Shown here piece after piece: positions 50,271 to 61,289 of a DNA stretch of 64,000 bases; position 1 is the stretch's first letter, and each line of letters starts with the position of its first letter. The DNA comes from Deltaproteobacteria bacterium (GTDB lineage Bacteria; Desulfobacterota; Deferrimicrobia; Deferrimicrobiales; Deferrimicrobiaceae): NCBI GenBank assembly GCA_021815305.1, contig JAKAHC010000001.1, forward strand, positions 434,001 through 498,000. The letters run 5' to 3'. A program made the position numbers and the translations under genes. The notes beneath the pieces are model-generated. The model was not told the DNA's origin, did not search any database, and saw nothing but the letters and a program-made list of their open reading frames with translations.

Positions 50271-52043
50271 TCATCGGGATCTGCGTTCCGATTCCATACG
50301 TTCCTTTTCCATACGTTCCTTCCGCCGCTTCGCGGAAATCAGGCGACCGACAAGGAGGGATTTCTCCTCTTCTTCCGTCGCCTCCCTCATCTTCGCCTGG
50401 AGTTCTTCGATCTCCCTCTGCGCTCCGCGGATGCGAAGCGCAAGGACCGCACCGGGGTACATCCTGCGCGCCTCTTCCGCCGGGAAATCCGCGCGCACCA
50501 ATTCCGCGGAGAGGCGTTTCCGCACGGTGTCCGGGAGTTCCTCCGAGAGAAGAGAAGCCCCTGCGCCCGCCGGGCCGCGACCGGCCGACTCCTCGAGGTA
50601 TGCAACCGCTTCCCGGGCGTCTTCTCCCTCGAGCAGTTCGAGGACCCCGTCCCGGCGCGCCTCCGGCACAAGACCCGGGTCGACCGCAAACAGTTGCAAC
50701 ATGAGGCTCTCCTCGGATCGGGGGACCTTCGCCGCGGGGTCCGGGCCTGCCGGGGACGCCGACGGGCGCTCCGAGGCGCCCAACTGCCGGTGAATCGTGT
50801 CGACCGGCAGTCCCGCCGTTTGTGCGACGCGTTGCACGTACAGTTCCCGCTCCGCGGGGTCGACGATCCATCGCAAATACTTTTCCATCATCCGCACGTA
50901 GGAGAGTTTTCCGGAAATGGTTCCCAGATCGTGCTTCCGGGAAACCCCCCGCTCGATAGATTCCATCAGGGGAACCGCACCGTCGATGCGACCGGAAAGC
51001 TCGTCCCTCGACGCGGCTTTCGCCCAATCGTCGGGATCCATCCCCTTCGGAGGAAAAAGGACTTTCGGACTGACGCCCGCGGCGTACAAAGGACCCCCCG
51101 CCCGCACGGCGGCCATCTTCCCGGCAACATCGCCGTCGTAGAATAGGATGACGTTCCCGGACAACCGCTTCAGGTTCCTTGCGTGGGTCTCCGTGAGCGA
51201 AGTGCCGCACGTCGCCACGACGGCCCGCACCCCCAACTGCCACAGGCCGATCAGGTCCATGTACCCCTCGACCACGATCACCCGCCCTTCACCCCTTATC
51301 GCGGGGAGTGCCTGATGGAGACCGTAAAGGAGTTGGCTCTTCCGGTACAGCTCCGACTCGGGAGAATTGAGGTATTTCGGCACGGCATCGTCGACCGCCC
51401 GCCCGCCGAAGCCGCAGATGCGTCCCCTCGCGTCGGCGATCGGGAACACCACGCGCCCGCGGAACCGGTCCCGGTGTCCGGCCCCCGAGGAGAGCAGGAG
51501 CCCGGCCGCCTCGGCCCGTGCGGGTTCGACCCCCTCCCGCTTCAGGGCCGCCGGCAATTCCCCCGCCCGCCCGCCCCAGCCGAGGGAGAATTCCTGCTCC
51601 GCCTCCGGGCTCACCCCGCGCCGCCGCAGGAACTCGCGGCCCGCTTTCCCTGCGGGGGAACGGAGCGACTCGCGGTATGCCTGCGCGGCGAGCCGGAGAA
51701 TGGCGTAGAGGTCCTCCTTCGGACGCGCGTGGCGCCCTCCCCCCTCGTAACGGACAACCACCCCGTACCGTTCGGCCAGATCCTCGACGGCATCCGCGAA
51801 GGCGAGGTTTCGCGCCTTCATCAGGAAGTGGAAGACCGATCCTCCTTCCCCGCAACCGAAGCACTTGAACGCCTGCCGGGTGGGATGGACGAAAAAGGAC
51901 GGGGTCTTCTCCCGGTGGAACGGGCACAACCCCCGGTAGTTCGCCCCCGCGCGGGTCAGCGGCACCGTCTCGGAGATCACCTCGACGATGTCCGACCGGT
52001 CCCGGACCTCCCGGATCGTGCTCTCGGAGATACGACCTCCCAA
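50271..52043 (-). CDS. dnaG: DNA primase
   Basis: 590 aa. CHC2 zinc finger (C40, H43, C61, C64 in GLCPFHREKTPSF and KCFGCG), TOPRIM domain with VIVVEGYMD and FYDGDVAG, then a helicase-binding C-terminal region rich in charged helices. The start is a TTG at 52043, with no better alternative, after GGGGAGACC. A strong terminator hairpin precedes the gene. Confidence 0.97.
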   Translation of the reverse strand: MGGRISESTIREVRDRSDIVEVISETVPLTRAGANYRGLCPFHREKTPSFFVHPTRQAFKCFGCGEGGSVFHFLMKARNLAFADAVEDLAERYGVVVRYEGGGRHARPKEDLYAILRLAAQAYRESLRSPAGKAGREFLRRRGVSPEAEQEFSLGWGGRAGELPAALKREGVEPARAEAAGLLLSSGAGHRDRFRGRVVFPIADARGRICGFGGRAVDDAVPKYLNSPESELYRKSQLLYGLHQALPAIRGEGRVIVVEGYMDLIGLWQLGVRAVVATCGTSLTETHARNLKRLSGNVILFYDGDVAGKMAAVRAGGPLYAAGVSPKVLFPPKGMDPDDWAKAASRDELSGRIDGAVPLMESIERGVSRKHDLGTISGKLSYVRMMEKYLRWIVDPAERELYVQRVAQTAGLPVDTIHRQLGASERPSASPAGPDPAAKVPRSEESLMLQLFAVDPGLVPEARRDGVLELLEGEDAREAVAYLEESAGRGPAGAGASLLSEELPDTVRKRLSAELVRADFPAEEARRMYPGAVLALRIRGAQREIEELQAKMREATEEEEKSLLVGRLISAKRRKERMEKERMESERRSR

Positions 52044-52100
52044 AGGTCTCCCCGGGGCGGCTCTTCCGCCCCTTGCGCCCCCTCGGGCAAGGGGATGCCG

Positions 52101-52130
52101 AAAAAAAACCCGGGCGACTCCGTCGCCGGG
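52101..52130 (-). terminator. Intrinsic terminator between yqeY and dnaG
   Basis: On the minus strand the hairpin CCCGGCGAC / GTCGCCCGGG (one bulge, GGA loop) is directly followed by eight T residues. It sits inside the rpsU-yqeY-dnaG-rpoD unit and would reduce transcription of dnaG and rpoD, as the rpsU-dnaG terminator does in E. coli. Confidence 0.85.
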
Positions 52131-52153
52131 AAAATCGCTCCCCCGGTCGCCCG

Positions 52154-52624
52154 TTATCCCGCCAACAGCCGCCGGACCGTCTCGTTCACCGCCTTGCCGT
52201 CGGCGCGGCCCGCAACCTTCGGCATGAGGGCCTTCATGACGCGTCCCATGTCGGCCGGGGATTTCGCCCCCGTTTCCGCAATCGCTTCGCGGACAACGGC
52301 CTCGATCTCCAGGGACGAGAGGGCTTTGGGGAGATACCGCTCCAGTGTGGCGATCTCCCCCTCCTCCTTCGCCGCCAGTTCCGGGCGGTTCCCCTTCACG
52401 TACAGCTCGATCGCCTCCCGCCGCTGCTTGACCATCGTGGCGATCACCTTGAGGACCGCCTCGTCCGGAAGACCGGCGCCCGGCGAAAGCTCTTTCCTTG
52501 TGACCGCATCGATTTCGCGGTACTGCACGGCGGCCACGGCCATCCGCAAAGCAGAAAGGGCCAAGGAGTCGCGCTCCTTGGCCGCCTTCTGCATGTCCCC
52601 GTGCAGCTGATCCTTGAGGCTCAA
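52154..52624 (-). CDS. yqeY: YqeY/GatB-like protein
   Basis: 156 aa from a TTG at 52624, 2 bp after the rpsU stop. SLKDQLHGDMQKAAKERDSLALSALRM opens the family domain; EIDAVTRKEL, LERYLPKALS and MGRVMKALMPKVAGRADGKAVNETVRRLL complete it. It resembles the C-terminal tRNA-binding domain of GatB; a role in tRNA-dependent amidation or its fidelity is proposed for relatives. Commonly sits between rpsU and dnaG. Confidence 0.92.
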   Translation of the reverse strand: MSLKDQLHGDMQKAAKERDSLALSALRMAVAAVQYREIDAVTRKELSPGAGLPDEAVLKVIATMVKQRREAIELYVKGNRPELAAKEEGEIATLERYLPKALSSLEIEAVVREAIAETGAKSPADMGRVMKALMPKVAGRADGKAVNETVRRLLAG

Positions 52625-52626
52625 CG

Positions 52627-52824
52627 CTACCGGCTCATTTTCTTCAGTTTCTTCAACGCGCGCTTCCTGGCCGCCAGCGTCTTCTTCTTCTTCTTCACGC
52701 TGGGCTTTTCGTAATGCTCCCGCTTGCGGATCTCCGAAAGGATCCCGGCTTTCTCGCACTGTTTCTTGAACCGTTTGAGTACGCTTTCGAAGGGCTCCTC
52801 TTCCTTCACACGGACGCCCGGCAT
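52627..52824 (-). CDS. rpsU: 30S ribosomal protein S21
   Basis: 65 aa, highly basic: [20 protein letters not shown] is the typical S21 start and the tail [20 protein letters not shown] the typical lysine-rich end. First gene of the macromolecular-synthesis operon. The start at 52824 is chosen by homology. Confidence 0.97.
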   Translation of the reverse strand: MPGVRVKEEEPFESVLKRFKKQCEKAGILSEIRKREHYEKPSVKKKKKTLAARKRALKKLKKMSR

Positions 52825-52871
52825 CTGCAGATCACCCCTTCCCGCACCGAATACCAACCGAAAATTACAAC

Positions 52872-52899
52872 ATATTACGCCTTTTTCAACTCTCGTCAA
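52872..52899 (-). promoter_or_regulatory. Promoter of the rpsU-yqeY-dnaG-rpoD operon
   Basis: Minus strand: TTGACG (52899-52894), 16-bp spacer, TAATAT (52877-52872), 48 bp before rpsU. The -35 lies within the last codons of the upstream trehalose-phosphate synthase gene. Confidence 0.65.
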
Positions 52900-55171
52900 G
52901 AAATTCCGCGGGGTTGGTTCCGCCTCCCGAAGGTACCGGCAATCGCAGCCGCGCCAGCTCCGCGATCAGGCTCCCGGCCCACCGGTAGATGTTGTGTTCC
53001 TTGATGACCGTGCGCATCCGCCGCATCCTCGCGGTGCGCTCCGCGGGCTCCATGCGGAGCGCCAGACGGATCGCTTCGGCCATTTCCTCGATGTCGTAAG
53101 GGTTGACGATCAAGGCGTCGGTCAGTTCGCGGGACGCGCCCGTGAACTGGCTGAGGATCAGCACGCCGTCTTCGTCGTCCCGGGAGGCCACGAATTCCTT
53201 CGCGACCAGGTTCATTCCGTCGTGCAGGGATGTGACCATGCAGACGTCGGAGGCCCGGTAGAACGGATCGATCGCCTCGTGACTGTGGTGCGCCTTGAGA
53301 AACACGATGGGCTTCCAGTTCTTCGTCTGAAACCGCCAGTTGACCTTTTCGACCGTCTCCTCGATTTCCGCCGCGAGGTCGCGGTACCGCTTGATGTGCG
53401 TCCGGCTGGGGGCCCCCAGCTCCACGAACGTGAATTTCTCGATGAATTCCGGGTGCTTTTCGAAAAATCGCTCGATGGCGCGGAATCGCTCGGGAATCCC
53501 TTTGGTGTAGTCGATCCGGTCGACACCCACTCCAAGGGATTCCACCCGGAACCCGATCTCCCGGGTCACGCGGACCTTCGGAAGGTCCTCCTCCGTGACG
53601 GCCTTGTAGAGGCTCTCCAGGCTGACGCTGATGGGAAACGGTTTCACGATCGTCGTGTGCCCGCCCCGGGTCACCGAAAATTGCTCCCAGTCGATCTGCG
53701 ATTCGAGGAACCGGTCCACCGTTTCGAGAAAATTGTTGCAGTGGAACTGGATGTGGAAACCGATGAGATCCGCGCCGAGCATCCCGAGGAGGATCTCCTG
53801 GCGCCACGGGCAGATGCCGTAGGCCTCGGGGTTCGGCCACGGGATGTGCCAGAAGAGGGCCACCTTGGCGTCGGGTCGCTTCTCCTTTACCAGCCGCGGC
53901 AGCAGGGCGAAATGGTAATCCTGGATCAGGATCAGCGGAGAGTCCTCTCGCTCCACCTCCTTCAGCAGCGCTTCCGCGAACTTCTCGTTCACCTCCCGGT
54001 AGCGCGTGAAGTCCTCCAGCCGGAAGACGGGACGGGTGTGCGTGATGTGGCAGAGGGGCCAGATGCCCTCGTTCGAAAATCCGTAGTAGTACCCGTCCTC
54101 CTCCTCCTTCGTAAGCCAGACGCGCTTCAGGGTATAGGCAGGCTCCTCCGGAGGGACGCGGAGCGTGTCGTTCCCGTCGACCGCTTCGCGGTCCGCGTCC
54201 CCGCTCCCGTGCGCGATCCAGACGCCGTCGCACGCCCGCAGGACGGGATCCAGCGCGGTGACCAGCCCCCCCGCGGGCATGATGCACCGGATCTTCCCGC
54301 CTTCCTTCGCGTGCAGGTACGGTTCCCGGTTCGAAACGAGGAACAGCCTCCCCCCCCCGAGTTCCACACGCATGTGCTCCTTCAGCCGGCTCGCCGTCCA
54401 CAGGGATTCCGCGTGGAGACGAAGCTGGGCCTCCTCCTCGACCCTGGCACGGGCGATGGCCAGGCTCCGGGCCATGTGGCTCACTTCCGAGATCAGGGGA
54501 TCCAGAATCACGTCCTTGTGCGGGAGGATGTCGGGCTTGGCGCCCTTCGTTTTTCCGGTGCGCAGGTCCCGCATCCATACCGCGATCTGCGCGATGGGCC
54601 CGGTGATGCTCCACCGCACCACCAGCACGGTGATCGCGACGACGAACAGCGACAGGATCACGAAGCGGATGATGTTGTTTCGCCAGATGTCGGCGAGCCG
54701 GACGTCGATGTAGGAGGCGTCGTCGAAGAGCGCCAGGACCCCGATCGTCTGCCCCTTGTGCACGAGGGGATAGGCGTACAAGTAGATTTTCCTCTCGCCC
54801 ACGTGGATGACGTCGCTCTCCGGCTGGCCTTCCGTCGCGGCGCGGACGACCTGGGGCAGCAGCCCGGGGATGCGGCGATCGAGGTCGGCGGTCGACGCCA
54901 TGGGCTTGCCCTGGCTGTCGTACACGGCGATCCCCTGGAGCCTTTCCCGGTTTCCGAACCGCTTGACGAGGCGATTCAGCCTTTCGAGGGAACCCGACTC
55001 GACCAGGGGGATCACGGATTCCTGCAGGCTTTCGGCAAGCAGGATCGCCCGCCGTTCCAGTTCGGACGTCAGGCGGATCCTTTCCTCCCGTACCTGGTAG
55101 AAGGAGAAGACCGTCGCGACGAGCGCGACCACGAGCGTCAGGGACACGATGAGGCGGAGGGTGATCTTCAT
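52886..55171 (-). CDS. otsA: Membrane sensor-trehalose-6-phosphate synthase fusion
   Basis: 761 aa. Residues ~5-25 and ~167-187 are membrane helices bracketing a periplasmic sensor-like domain ([34 protein letters not shown]). A HAMP-like linker and coiled coil follow (~188-270), then a complete GT20 domain from ~275 ([72 protein letters not shown]). It would make trehalose-6-phosphate from UDP-glucose and glucose-6-phosphate at the inner membrane, perhaps modulated by an external signal. No OtsB phosphatase domain or gene is present in the window. Confidence 0.93.
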   Translation of the reverse strand: MKITLRLIVSLTLVVALVATVFSFYQVREERIRLTSELERRAILLAESLQESVIPLVESGSLERLNRLVKRFGNRERLQGIAVYDSQGKPMASTADLDRRIPGLLPQVVRAATEGQPESDVIHVGERKIYLYAYPLVHKGQTIGVLALFDDASYIDVRLADIWRNNIIRFVILSLFVVAITVLVVRWSITGPIAQIAVWMRDLRTGKTKGAKPDILPHKDVILDPLISEVSHMARSLAIARARVEEEAQLRLHAESLWTASRLKEHMRVELGGGRLFLVSNREPYLHAKEGGKIRCIMPAGGLVTALDPVLRACDGVWIAHGSGDADREAVDGNDTLRVPPEEPAYTLKRVWLTKEEEDGYYYGFSNEGIWPLCHITHTRPVFRLEDFTRYREVNEKFAEALLKEVEREDSPLILIQDYHFALLPRLVKEKRPDAKVALFWHIPWPNPEAYGICPWRQEILLGMLGADLIGFHIQFHCNNFLETVDRFLESQIDWEQFSVTRGGHTTIVKPFPISVSLESLYKAVTEEDLPKVRVTREIGFRVESLGVGVDRIDYTKGIPERFRAIERFFEKHPEFIEKFTFVELGAPSRTHIKRYRDLAAEIEETVEKVNWRFQTKNWKPIVFLKAHHSHEAIDPFYRASDVCMVTSLHDGMNLVAKEFVASRDDEDGVLILSQFTGASRELTDALIVNPYDIEEMAEAIRLALRMEPAERTARMRRMRTVIKEHNIYRWAGSLIAELARLRLPVPSGGGTNPAEFLDES

Positions 55172-55217
55172 GCGATTTCCCCGTCACGCCCTCCCGTATT
55201 TTTTCTCCCGCCCCGCT

Positions 55218-55565
55218 TCAGCCCATCCTGGGATCGAGGGCGCGCCCGCCGATCAGGTGGAAGTGCAGGTGAGGAACGACCTGCCCCCCCTGCTCGCCGT
55301 TGTTGATCACGACCCGGTACCCCGTCTCGGCGATCCCCCGGTCGTTGGCGATCTTCGCCGCGAGGCGCATCGCCTTCCCCAGCGTCGGGACGTCGTTCTT
55401 GCCCGCCTCGTTCAGGTTCACCATGTGCTCCTTGGGGACGATGAGAACATGCACCGGCGCCACCGGGTGGAGGTCGGCGAAGGCGATCAGGTCGTGGTCC
55501 TCGTAGACGGGATCGGTCGGCACCTCTTTCCGTGCGATCTTGCAGAAGACACACTCCTCGCTCAT
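55218..55565 (-). CDS. HIT family hydrolase (HINT-like)
   Basis: 115 aa purine nucleotide-binding protein of the HINT branch. ECVFCKIARKEVPTDPVYEDHDLIAFADLHPVAPVHVLIVPK-type N-terminus with a zinc-type CxxC, and the histidine triad HLHFHLIGG near the C-terminus. It hydrolyses adenosine phosphoramidates in characterised relatives. ATGA overlap with hisI places it at the end of the his operon. Confidence 0.94.
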   Translation of the reverse strand: MSEECVFCKIARKEVPTDPVYEDHDLIAFADLHPVAPVHVLIVPKEHMVNLNEAGKNDVPTLGKAMRLAAKIANDRGIAETGYRVVINNGEQGGQVVPHLHFHLIGGRALDPRMG

Positions 55566-55912
55566 GCGGTTTCCCCCCCTCGCCGGTATGCACTGCGGTA
55601 AAAGCACGTCCGCTCCCCCGTGTGGCACGCAGGTCCCTTCTGGCGGACGCGGTACAGTATCGTGTCGACGTCGCAGTCGAAGAGGACCTCCTCCACTTCC
55701 TGGAAGTGGCCCGAAGTCTCGCCCTTCACCCAGAGCGATTTCCTCGAACGGCTCCAGTACGTGCCGTGCCCCGAGGAAAACGTGTTGCGGATCGCCTCGG
55801 CGTTCGCCCAGGCGACCATGAGCACCGCGTTGTCGGTCACGTCCTGCGTGACGACGGGAACCAGTCCCCGCTCGTCGAATTTCACCATCCCGATCAGTTC
55901 CTCCGCCGTCAT
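55562..55912 (-). CDS. hisI: Phosphoribosyl-AMP cyclohydrolase
   Basis: 116 aa, HisI only, with no fused His[10 protein letters not shown], the segment [22 protein letters not shown] and the zinc-site cysteines in LFDCDVDT and [15 protein letters not shown] are complete. The start at 55912 overlaps the hisF stop and has GGGAGG. Confidence 0.96.
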   Translation of the reverse strand: MTAEELIGMVKFDERGLVPVVTQDVTDNAVLMVAWANAEAIRNTFSSGHGTYWSRSRKSLWVKGETSGHFQEVEEVLFDCDVDTILYRVRQKGPACHTGERTCFYRSAYRRGGETA

Positions 55913-56697
55913 CGGACCTCCCATCCTCCCGTCCCGGGCCGCACGGGAACCCCGTGGCGCCGCAGGTACTCCTTCGCCTCTCCCACGGTGTGTTCCCCGT
56001 AATGGAAGATCGACGCCGCCAGCACCGCGTCCGCACCTCCCGCCGTCAACCCTTCCAGGAGGTGAGGCAGTCCTCCCACTCCGCCGGAGGCGATCACGGG
56101 TATCCGCACCGCATCGGCGACGGCCCGCGTCAGCGGGACGTCGTATCCGTCGCGGGTCCCGTCGCGGTCCATGCTGGTCAGCAGAATCTCGCCCGCTCCG
56201 TACTCCTCCATCCGGCGGGCCCACGACACCGCGGGGATTCCCGTGGGACGTCGCCCCCCGTGGGTGTACACCTCCCACTCGCCGGGACGCCCCGCGACCG
56301 ATCGCGCGTCGACCGCCACGACCGTGCACTGGCTGCCGAACCTCTCCGCGGCCCTGCGGACGAACTCCGGCTCCGCGACCGCCGCGGTGTTGATCGACAC
56401 CTTGTCCGCCCCCGCCAGCAAGAGCGCACGGATATCCCCGATCCCGCGGACGCCCCCCCCGACGGTGAGCGGCATGAAGACCTGCTCCGCCGTCTTCCGA
56501 ACCACGTCGATCAGGATGTCCCGCGTCTCGTGGGACGCCGTGATGTCGAGGAAGACGAGCTCGTCCGCCTCTTCGGCGTCGTAGCGCCTGGCGATCTCCA
56601 CGGGGTCGCCCGCGTCCCGCAAGTCGACAAACCGGACGCCCTTGACGACGCGGCCGTCCTTTACGTCGAGGCAGGGGATGATGCGCTTGGCGAGCAT
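55909..56697 (-). CDS. hisF: Imidazole glycerol phosphate synthase subunit HisF
   Basis: 262 aa (beta-alpha)8 barrel cyclase. Catalytic aspartates are in [13 protein letters not shown] and [24 protein letters not shown] and [12 protein letters not shown] are phosphate-binding loops. Works with HisH. Confidence 0.98.
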   Translation of the reverse strand: MLAKRIIPCLDVKDGRVVKGVRFVDLRDAGDPVEIARRYDAEEADELVFLDITASHETRDILIDVVRKTAEQVFMPLTVGGGVRGIGDIRALLLAGADKVSINTAAVAEPEFVRRAAERFGSQCTVVAVDARSVAGRPGEWEVYTHGGRRPTGIPAVSWARRMEEYGAGEILLTSMDRDGTRDGYDVPLTRAVADAVRIPVIASGGVGGLPHLLEGLTAGGADAVLAASIFHYGEHTVGEAKEYLRRHGVPVRPGTGGWEVR

Positions 56698-56706
56698 CCC
56701 GGCCGC

Positions 56707-57438
56707 CTATCCGTTTTCCAGCTTCAGCGCCTCTGCCAGGTCGATCGAGCCGTCGTAGAGCGCCCGGCCGATGATCGCCCCGGACACCCCTTCCTCCTCC
56801 ATCGCCTTGAGCCGGCGCACGTCGTCGAGGGTCGTCACCCCCCCCGAAGCGATCACCGGCTGCGACACTCCCCTGGCGAACTCCCGGATGGCGTCGAAGT
56901 TGGGACCCACCATCATGCCGTCGCGGGCGATGTCGGTGTAGATGAAGCAGGAAACCCCCCCCTGTCCGATCTGCCGGGCGAGCTCCACGGCGATCACCCC
57001 CGTCACTTCCACCCACCCCCGGATCGCCACGCGGCCGTCGCGGGCGTCGATCCCCGCAGCCACCTTGCCGGGATAGGCCCGGGTGATGCGGGTGACCTCT
57101 TCGGGATTCCGAACGATGGAGGTTCCGAGGATCACGCGGGAGACCCCCGCGGCGAAATACCGGGACGCCGTGTCGTAATTCCTGACCCCTCCGCCGATCT
57201 GCACCGGCACGCCCGCCGCGGACGCGATGCGGCAGATGATGTCCGTGTTCACGGGCCTCCCCAGGAACGCGCCGTCCAGGTCCACGACGTGGAGCCGAGA
57301 CGCCCCGGCGGCGACGAACCGGCGGGCCACGTCCAGCGGCGAGTCCGAGAAGACGGTCGCGTCGTCGGCGCGCCCCTGGCGCAGGCGCACCGCCTTCCCG
57401 CCCTGTATGTCGATCGCCGGTATGACCTGGAACGGCAT
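56707..57438 (-). CDS. hisA: ProFAR isomerase
   Basis: 243 aa barrel isomerase. FQVIPAIDIQGGKAVRLRQG, LHVVDLDGAFLG, QIGGGVRN and YTDIARDGMMVGPN are the expected motifs, including both catalytic aspartates. The start at 57438 is chosen by homology. Confidence 0.97.
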   Translation of the reverse strand: MPFQVIPAIDIQGGKAVRLRQGRADDATVFSDSPLDVARRFVAAGASRLHVVDLDGAFLGRPVNTDIICRIASAAGVPVQIGGGVRNYDTASRYFAAGVSRVILGTSIVRNPEEVTRITRAYPGKVAAGIDARDGRVAIRGWVEVTGVIAVELARQIGQGGVSCFIYTDIARDGMMVGPNFDAIREFARGVSQPVIASGGVTTLDDVRRLKAMEEEGVSGAIIGRALYDGSIDLAEALKLENG

Positions 57439-57454
57439 CTTCCTCACGCTCCCC

Positions 57455-58108
57455 TCACGCCGCCTCGGCGCACAGGCGGCCGAAATTCCCCAGGAGACGT
57501 AGTCCCGCCGCCTGGCTCTTCTCCGGGTGGAACTGGACGGCGAACCGGTTCCCCCGGCACACCGCCGCCGCGAACGGCACCCCGTACGTCGACCGGCAGG
57601 CGACGGATCCGGCGTCCTCCGGCGCCGCATGGTAGGAGTGCACGAAATAGAAGTACGTCCCCGAGGAAATCCCGCGGAGCGCCGGGTGGTCCGCCGTCAC
57701 CTCCACGTCGTTCCACCCCATGTGCGGCACCTTCAGGACCCCCCCGCCGGCCGCCGGCATGTCGGGGGCGAACCGCACGACCTTGCCGGGGAAGAAACCG
57801 ATCCCCTCGTGCCGTCCGAACTCCTCGCTCTCGGCGAACAGCAGCTGCATCCCCACGCAGATCCCGAGGAAAGGGCGGTCCGACGCAAGGTATTCGCGCA
57901 GGAACGGCAGCAGCCCCTGTCGCACCACGTTTCCCATGCAGTCGCGGAACGCCCCCACCCCGGGGAGGACGATCCCCCGGCAGGCGGAGAGTTCCGAGGC
58001 GTCCCCGCTGACCACGACGGGGAAACCGAGCGATTCTAGCGCCTTGCCGACGCTGCGCAGGTTGCCCATCCCGTAGTCCACCACCCCGATCGCGTCGTTG
58101 CGCGTCAC
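57455..58108 (-). CDS. hisH: Imidazole glycerol phosphate synthase glutaminase HisH
   Basis: 217 aa class I glutamine amidotransferase. IGVVDYGMGNLRSV, nucleophile Cys in FLGICVGMQLLF, and the His-Glu pair in VQFHPEKSQAAG. The start is a GTG at 58108 after a GAGGTGG site. Confidence 0.97.
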   Translation of the reverse strand: MTRNDAIGVVDYGMGNLRSVGKALESLGFPVVVSGDASELSACRGIVLPGVGAFRDCMGNVVRQGLLPFLREYLASDRPFLGICVGMQLLFAESEEFGRHEGIGFFPGKVVRFAPDMPAAGGGVLKVPHMGWNDVEVTADHPALRGISSGTYFYFVHSYHAAPEDAGSVACRSTYGVPFAAAVCRGNRFAVQFHPEKSQAAGLRLLGNFGRLCAEAA

Positions 58109-58118
58109 GCATTCCACC

Positions 58119-58712
58119 TCAACCGAGAACGCCCTTCGTCGACGGGACACCCTTGACCCTCGGGTCGAACCGCACGGCGTCGGACAGGGACCGCCCCAGC
58201 GCCTTGAAGACCGCCTCCACGGTGTGGTGCGCGTTGCTCCCGTAGGCGACATTGACGTGCAGGCACACCCCCGACGCCTGGGCGAAGGCGCGCAGGAACT
58301 CCTCCACCAGCTCCACGTCGAAAGTCCCCACCTTCTCGTTCCGGAGCGGGGAGTTGTAGACAAGGTGCGGCCGCGCGGAAACGTCGACCGTCACCGCCGC
58401 CAGCGCCTCGATCATGGGCACCGCGGCATGTCCGAACCGGGCGATCCCCTTCATCTCTCCGAGGGACCTGCGGAACGCCTCGCCGAGGCAGATCCCCACG
58501 TCCTCCACCAGGTGGTGGAAGTCCACCTCGATGTCCCCTTTCGCGACCACCGTAAGGTCGAACAGGCCGTGGCGCGAAAAAAGGGTCAGCATGTGGTCGA
58601 GGAACGGGACGCCCGTTTCGATCCTCCCGGCGCCTTCGCCCTCCAGCCGGAGGGAGATCCGGATGCTCGTCTCTTTCGTGGTCCGCTCGACCTGCCCTTC
58701 CCTGGCCATCAT
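58119..58712 (-). CDS. hisB: Imidazoleglycerol-phosphate dehydratase
   Basis: 197 aa monofunctional HisB (no phosphatase domain). Metal-binding motifs GVPFLDHML, DFHHLVEDVGI and SNAHHTVEAVFKALGR are present. Overlaps hisD by 4 bp. Confidence 0.98.
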   Translation of the reverse strand: MMAREGQVERTTKETSIRISLRLEGEGAGRIETGVPFLDHMLTLFSRHGLFDLTVVAKGDIEVDFHHLVEDVGICLGEAFRRSLGEMKGIARFGHAAVPMIEALAAVTVDVSARPHLVYNSPLRNEKVGTFDVELVEEFLRAFAQASGVCLHVNVAYGSNAHHTVEAVFKALGRSLSDAVRFDPRVKGVPSTKGVLG

Positions 58713-60004
58713 CGTCTCCCCTTCCCCCCGGTGCGCACCAGCACCGACTGCGCGTGCGCCGCGAGCCCCTCCTTGCGAGCCAGCCGCACCACGTGGGGGG
58801 CGTCGGACCGTAGTGCGGAAAATTCATATGATACCACGTTGGTTTTCTTGAGGAAATCAGCGATTCCCAGGGGGGAGGAAAACCGTGCCGCGCCGCCCGT
58901 GGGAAGCGTGTGGTTGATCCCCGCGATGTAATCGCCCACCGCCACGGGGCTGTAGGGTCCCAGGAACGCCGTCCCCGCGTTCCGGATGCCTTCGAGCGTC
59001 TTCCAGGGGTCCCGCGTGACGACGCTCAGGTGCTCCGGCGCGATCCGGTTGATCGCCCCGATCCCTTCCCTAGGGGAACGGACGAGAAACCCGTCGGCGC
59101 GGGAGAGGGAGGCCGCGAGAATCTCCTTCCGCGGCAGAAGACGGACCTGCCGCGCGAGCTCCCGCTCCACTTTTTCGGCCAGATCCGCGGCGTCGGTCAC
59201 GAGGCACACGTAGGCGTCCTCGTCGTGCTCCGCCTGCGAGAGCAGGTCCGCGGCGACGAAGGCGGGGATCGCCGTCCGGTCGGCCAGCACCGCCAGTTCG
59301 CTCGGCCCCGCCAGCATGTCGATCCCTACGGCGCCGTACACCTGGCGCTTGGCCTCGGTGACGTAGGCGTTCCCGGGACCCGCGATCACCTCCACGCGGG
59401 GGATCGATTCCGTCCCGAAGGCGAGCGCGGCGATCGCCTGCGCCCCTCCCACCCGGAACACCGCGGAAACCCCGGCGATCCTCGCCGCCGCCAGCACGAT
59501 GTCCGGCACCGCTCCCCCGGGGGCGGAGCACGCCGCCGCCACCTCGGGGACGCCCGCCACGCGGGCCGGGATGGAGTTCATCAGGAGAGTGGACGGGTAT
59601 GCCGCCTTCCCGCCGGGGACGTAAACCCCGGCGGAGGCCACCGGCAGGACGCGCTGCCCCAAGGTGGCGCCGGGCAGGGAGACGGCGAACCCCCCGTCGG
59701 CCTGGTTCCGGTGGAAATCTCCGATCCGGTCCCCCGCCAGTTCGAGGGATTTCCGCAGCGCCGCCGGGACTCGGCGCCACGCCGCGTCGATCTCCCTCCC
59801 GGGAACGGCGAACCCCTTCCTCCCGGGGTCGAACCGGTCGAACCGCCGCGTGTAGTCCGCCAACGCCGCGTCCCCCTCCTCGCGGACCCGTGCGATGACT
59901 TTCGCGACGACGGCGGAAACCTTCGCCGCGCCGGCGGTCCCGCGATCCGAGGCCCGCAGGAGCGCCCCTTCGTATCCCGCCGTTCCGGACCGGACCCACC
60001 GCAT
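58709..60004 (-). CDS. hisD: Histidinol dehydrogenase
   Basis: 431 aa. Catalyses the two terminal oxidations of histidine synthesis. GVYVPGGKAAYPSTLLMN, GGAQAIAALAFGT, VIAGPGNAYVTEAKRQ, DMLAGPSE and the catalytic Glu-His in RIAPEHLSV are complete. The start at 60004 follows AGGGGAAAA. It lies only 14 bp after murA; hisG, often found at this joint, is not here. Confidence 0.97.
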   Translation of the reverse strand: MRWVRSGTAGYEGALLRASDRGTAGAAKVSAVVAKVIARVREEGDAALADYTRRFDRFDPGRKGFAVPGREIDAAWRRVPAALRKSLELAGDRIGDFHRNQADGGFAVSLPGATLGQRVLPVASAGVYVPGGKAAYPSTLLMNSIPARVAGVPEVAAACSAPGGAVPDIVLAAARIAGVSAVFRVGGAQAIAALAFGTESIPRVEVIAGPGNAYVTEAKRQVYGAVGIDMLAGPSELAVLADRTAIPAFVAADLLSQAEHDEDAYVCLVTDAADLAEKVERELARQVRLLPRKEILAASLSRADGFLVRSPREGIGAINRIAPEHLSVVTRDPWKTLEGIRNAGTAFLGPYSPVAVGDYIAGINHTLPTGGAARFSSPLGIADFLKKTNVVSYEFSALRSDAPHVVRLARKEGLAAHAQSVLVRTGGKGRR

Positions 60005-60018
60005 ACGCTTTTCCCCTC

Positions 60019-61287
<1,269 letters not shown>

Positions 61288-61289
61288 CG

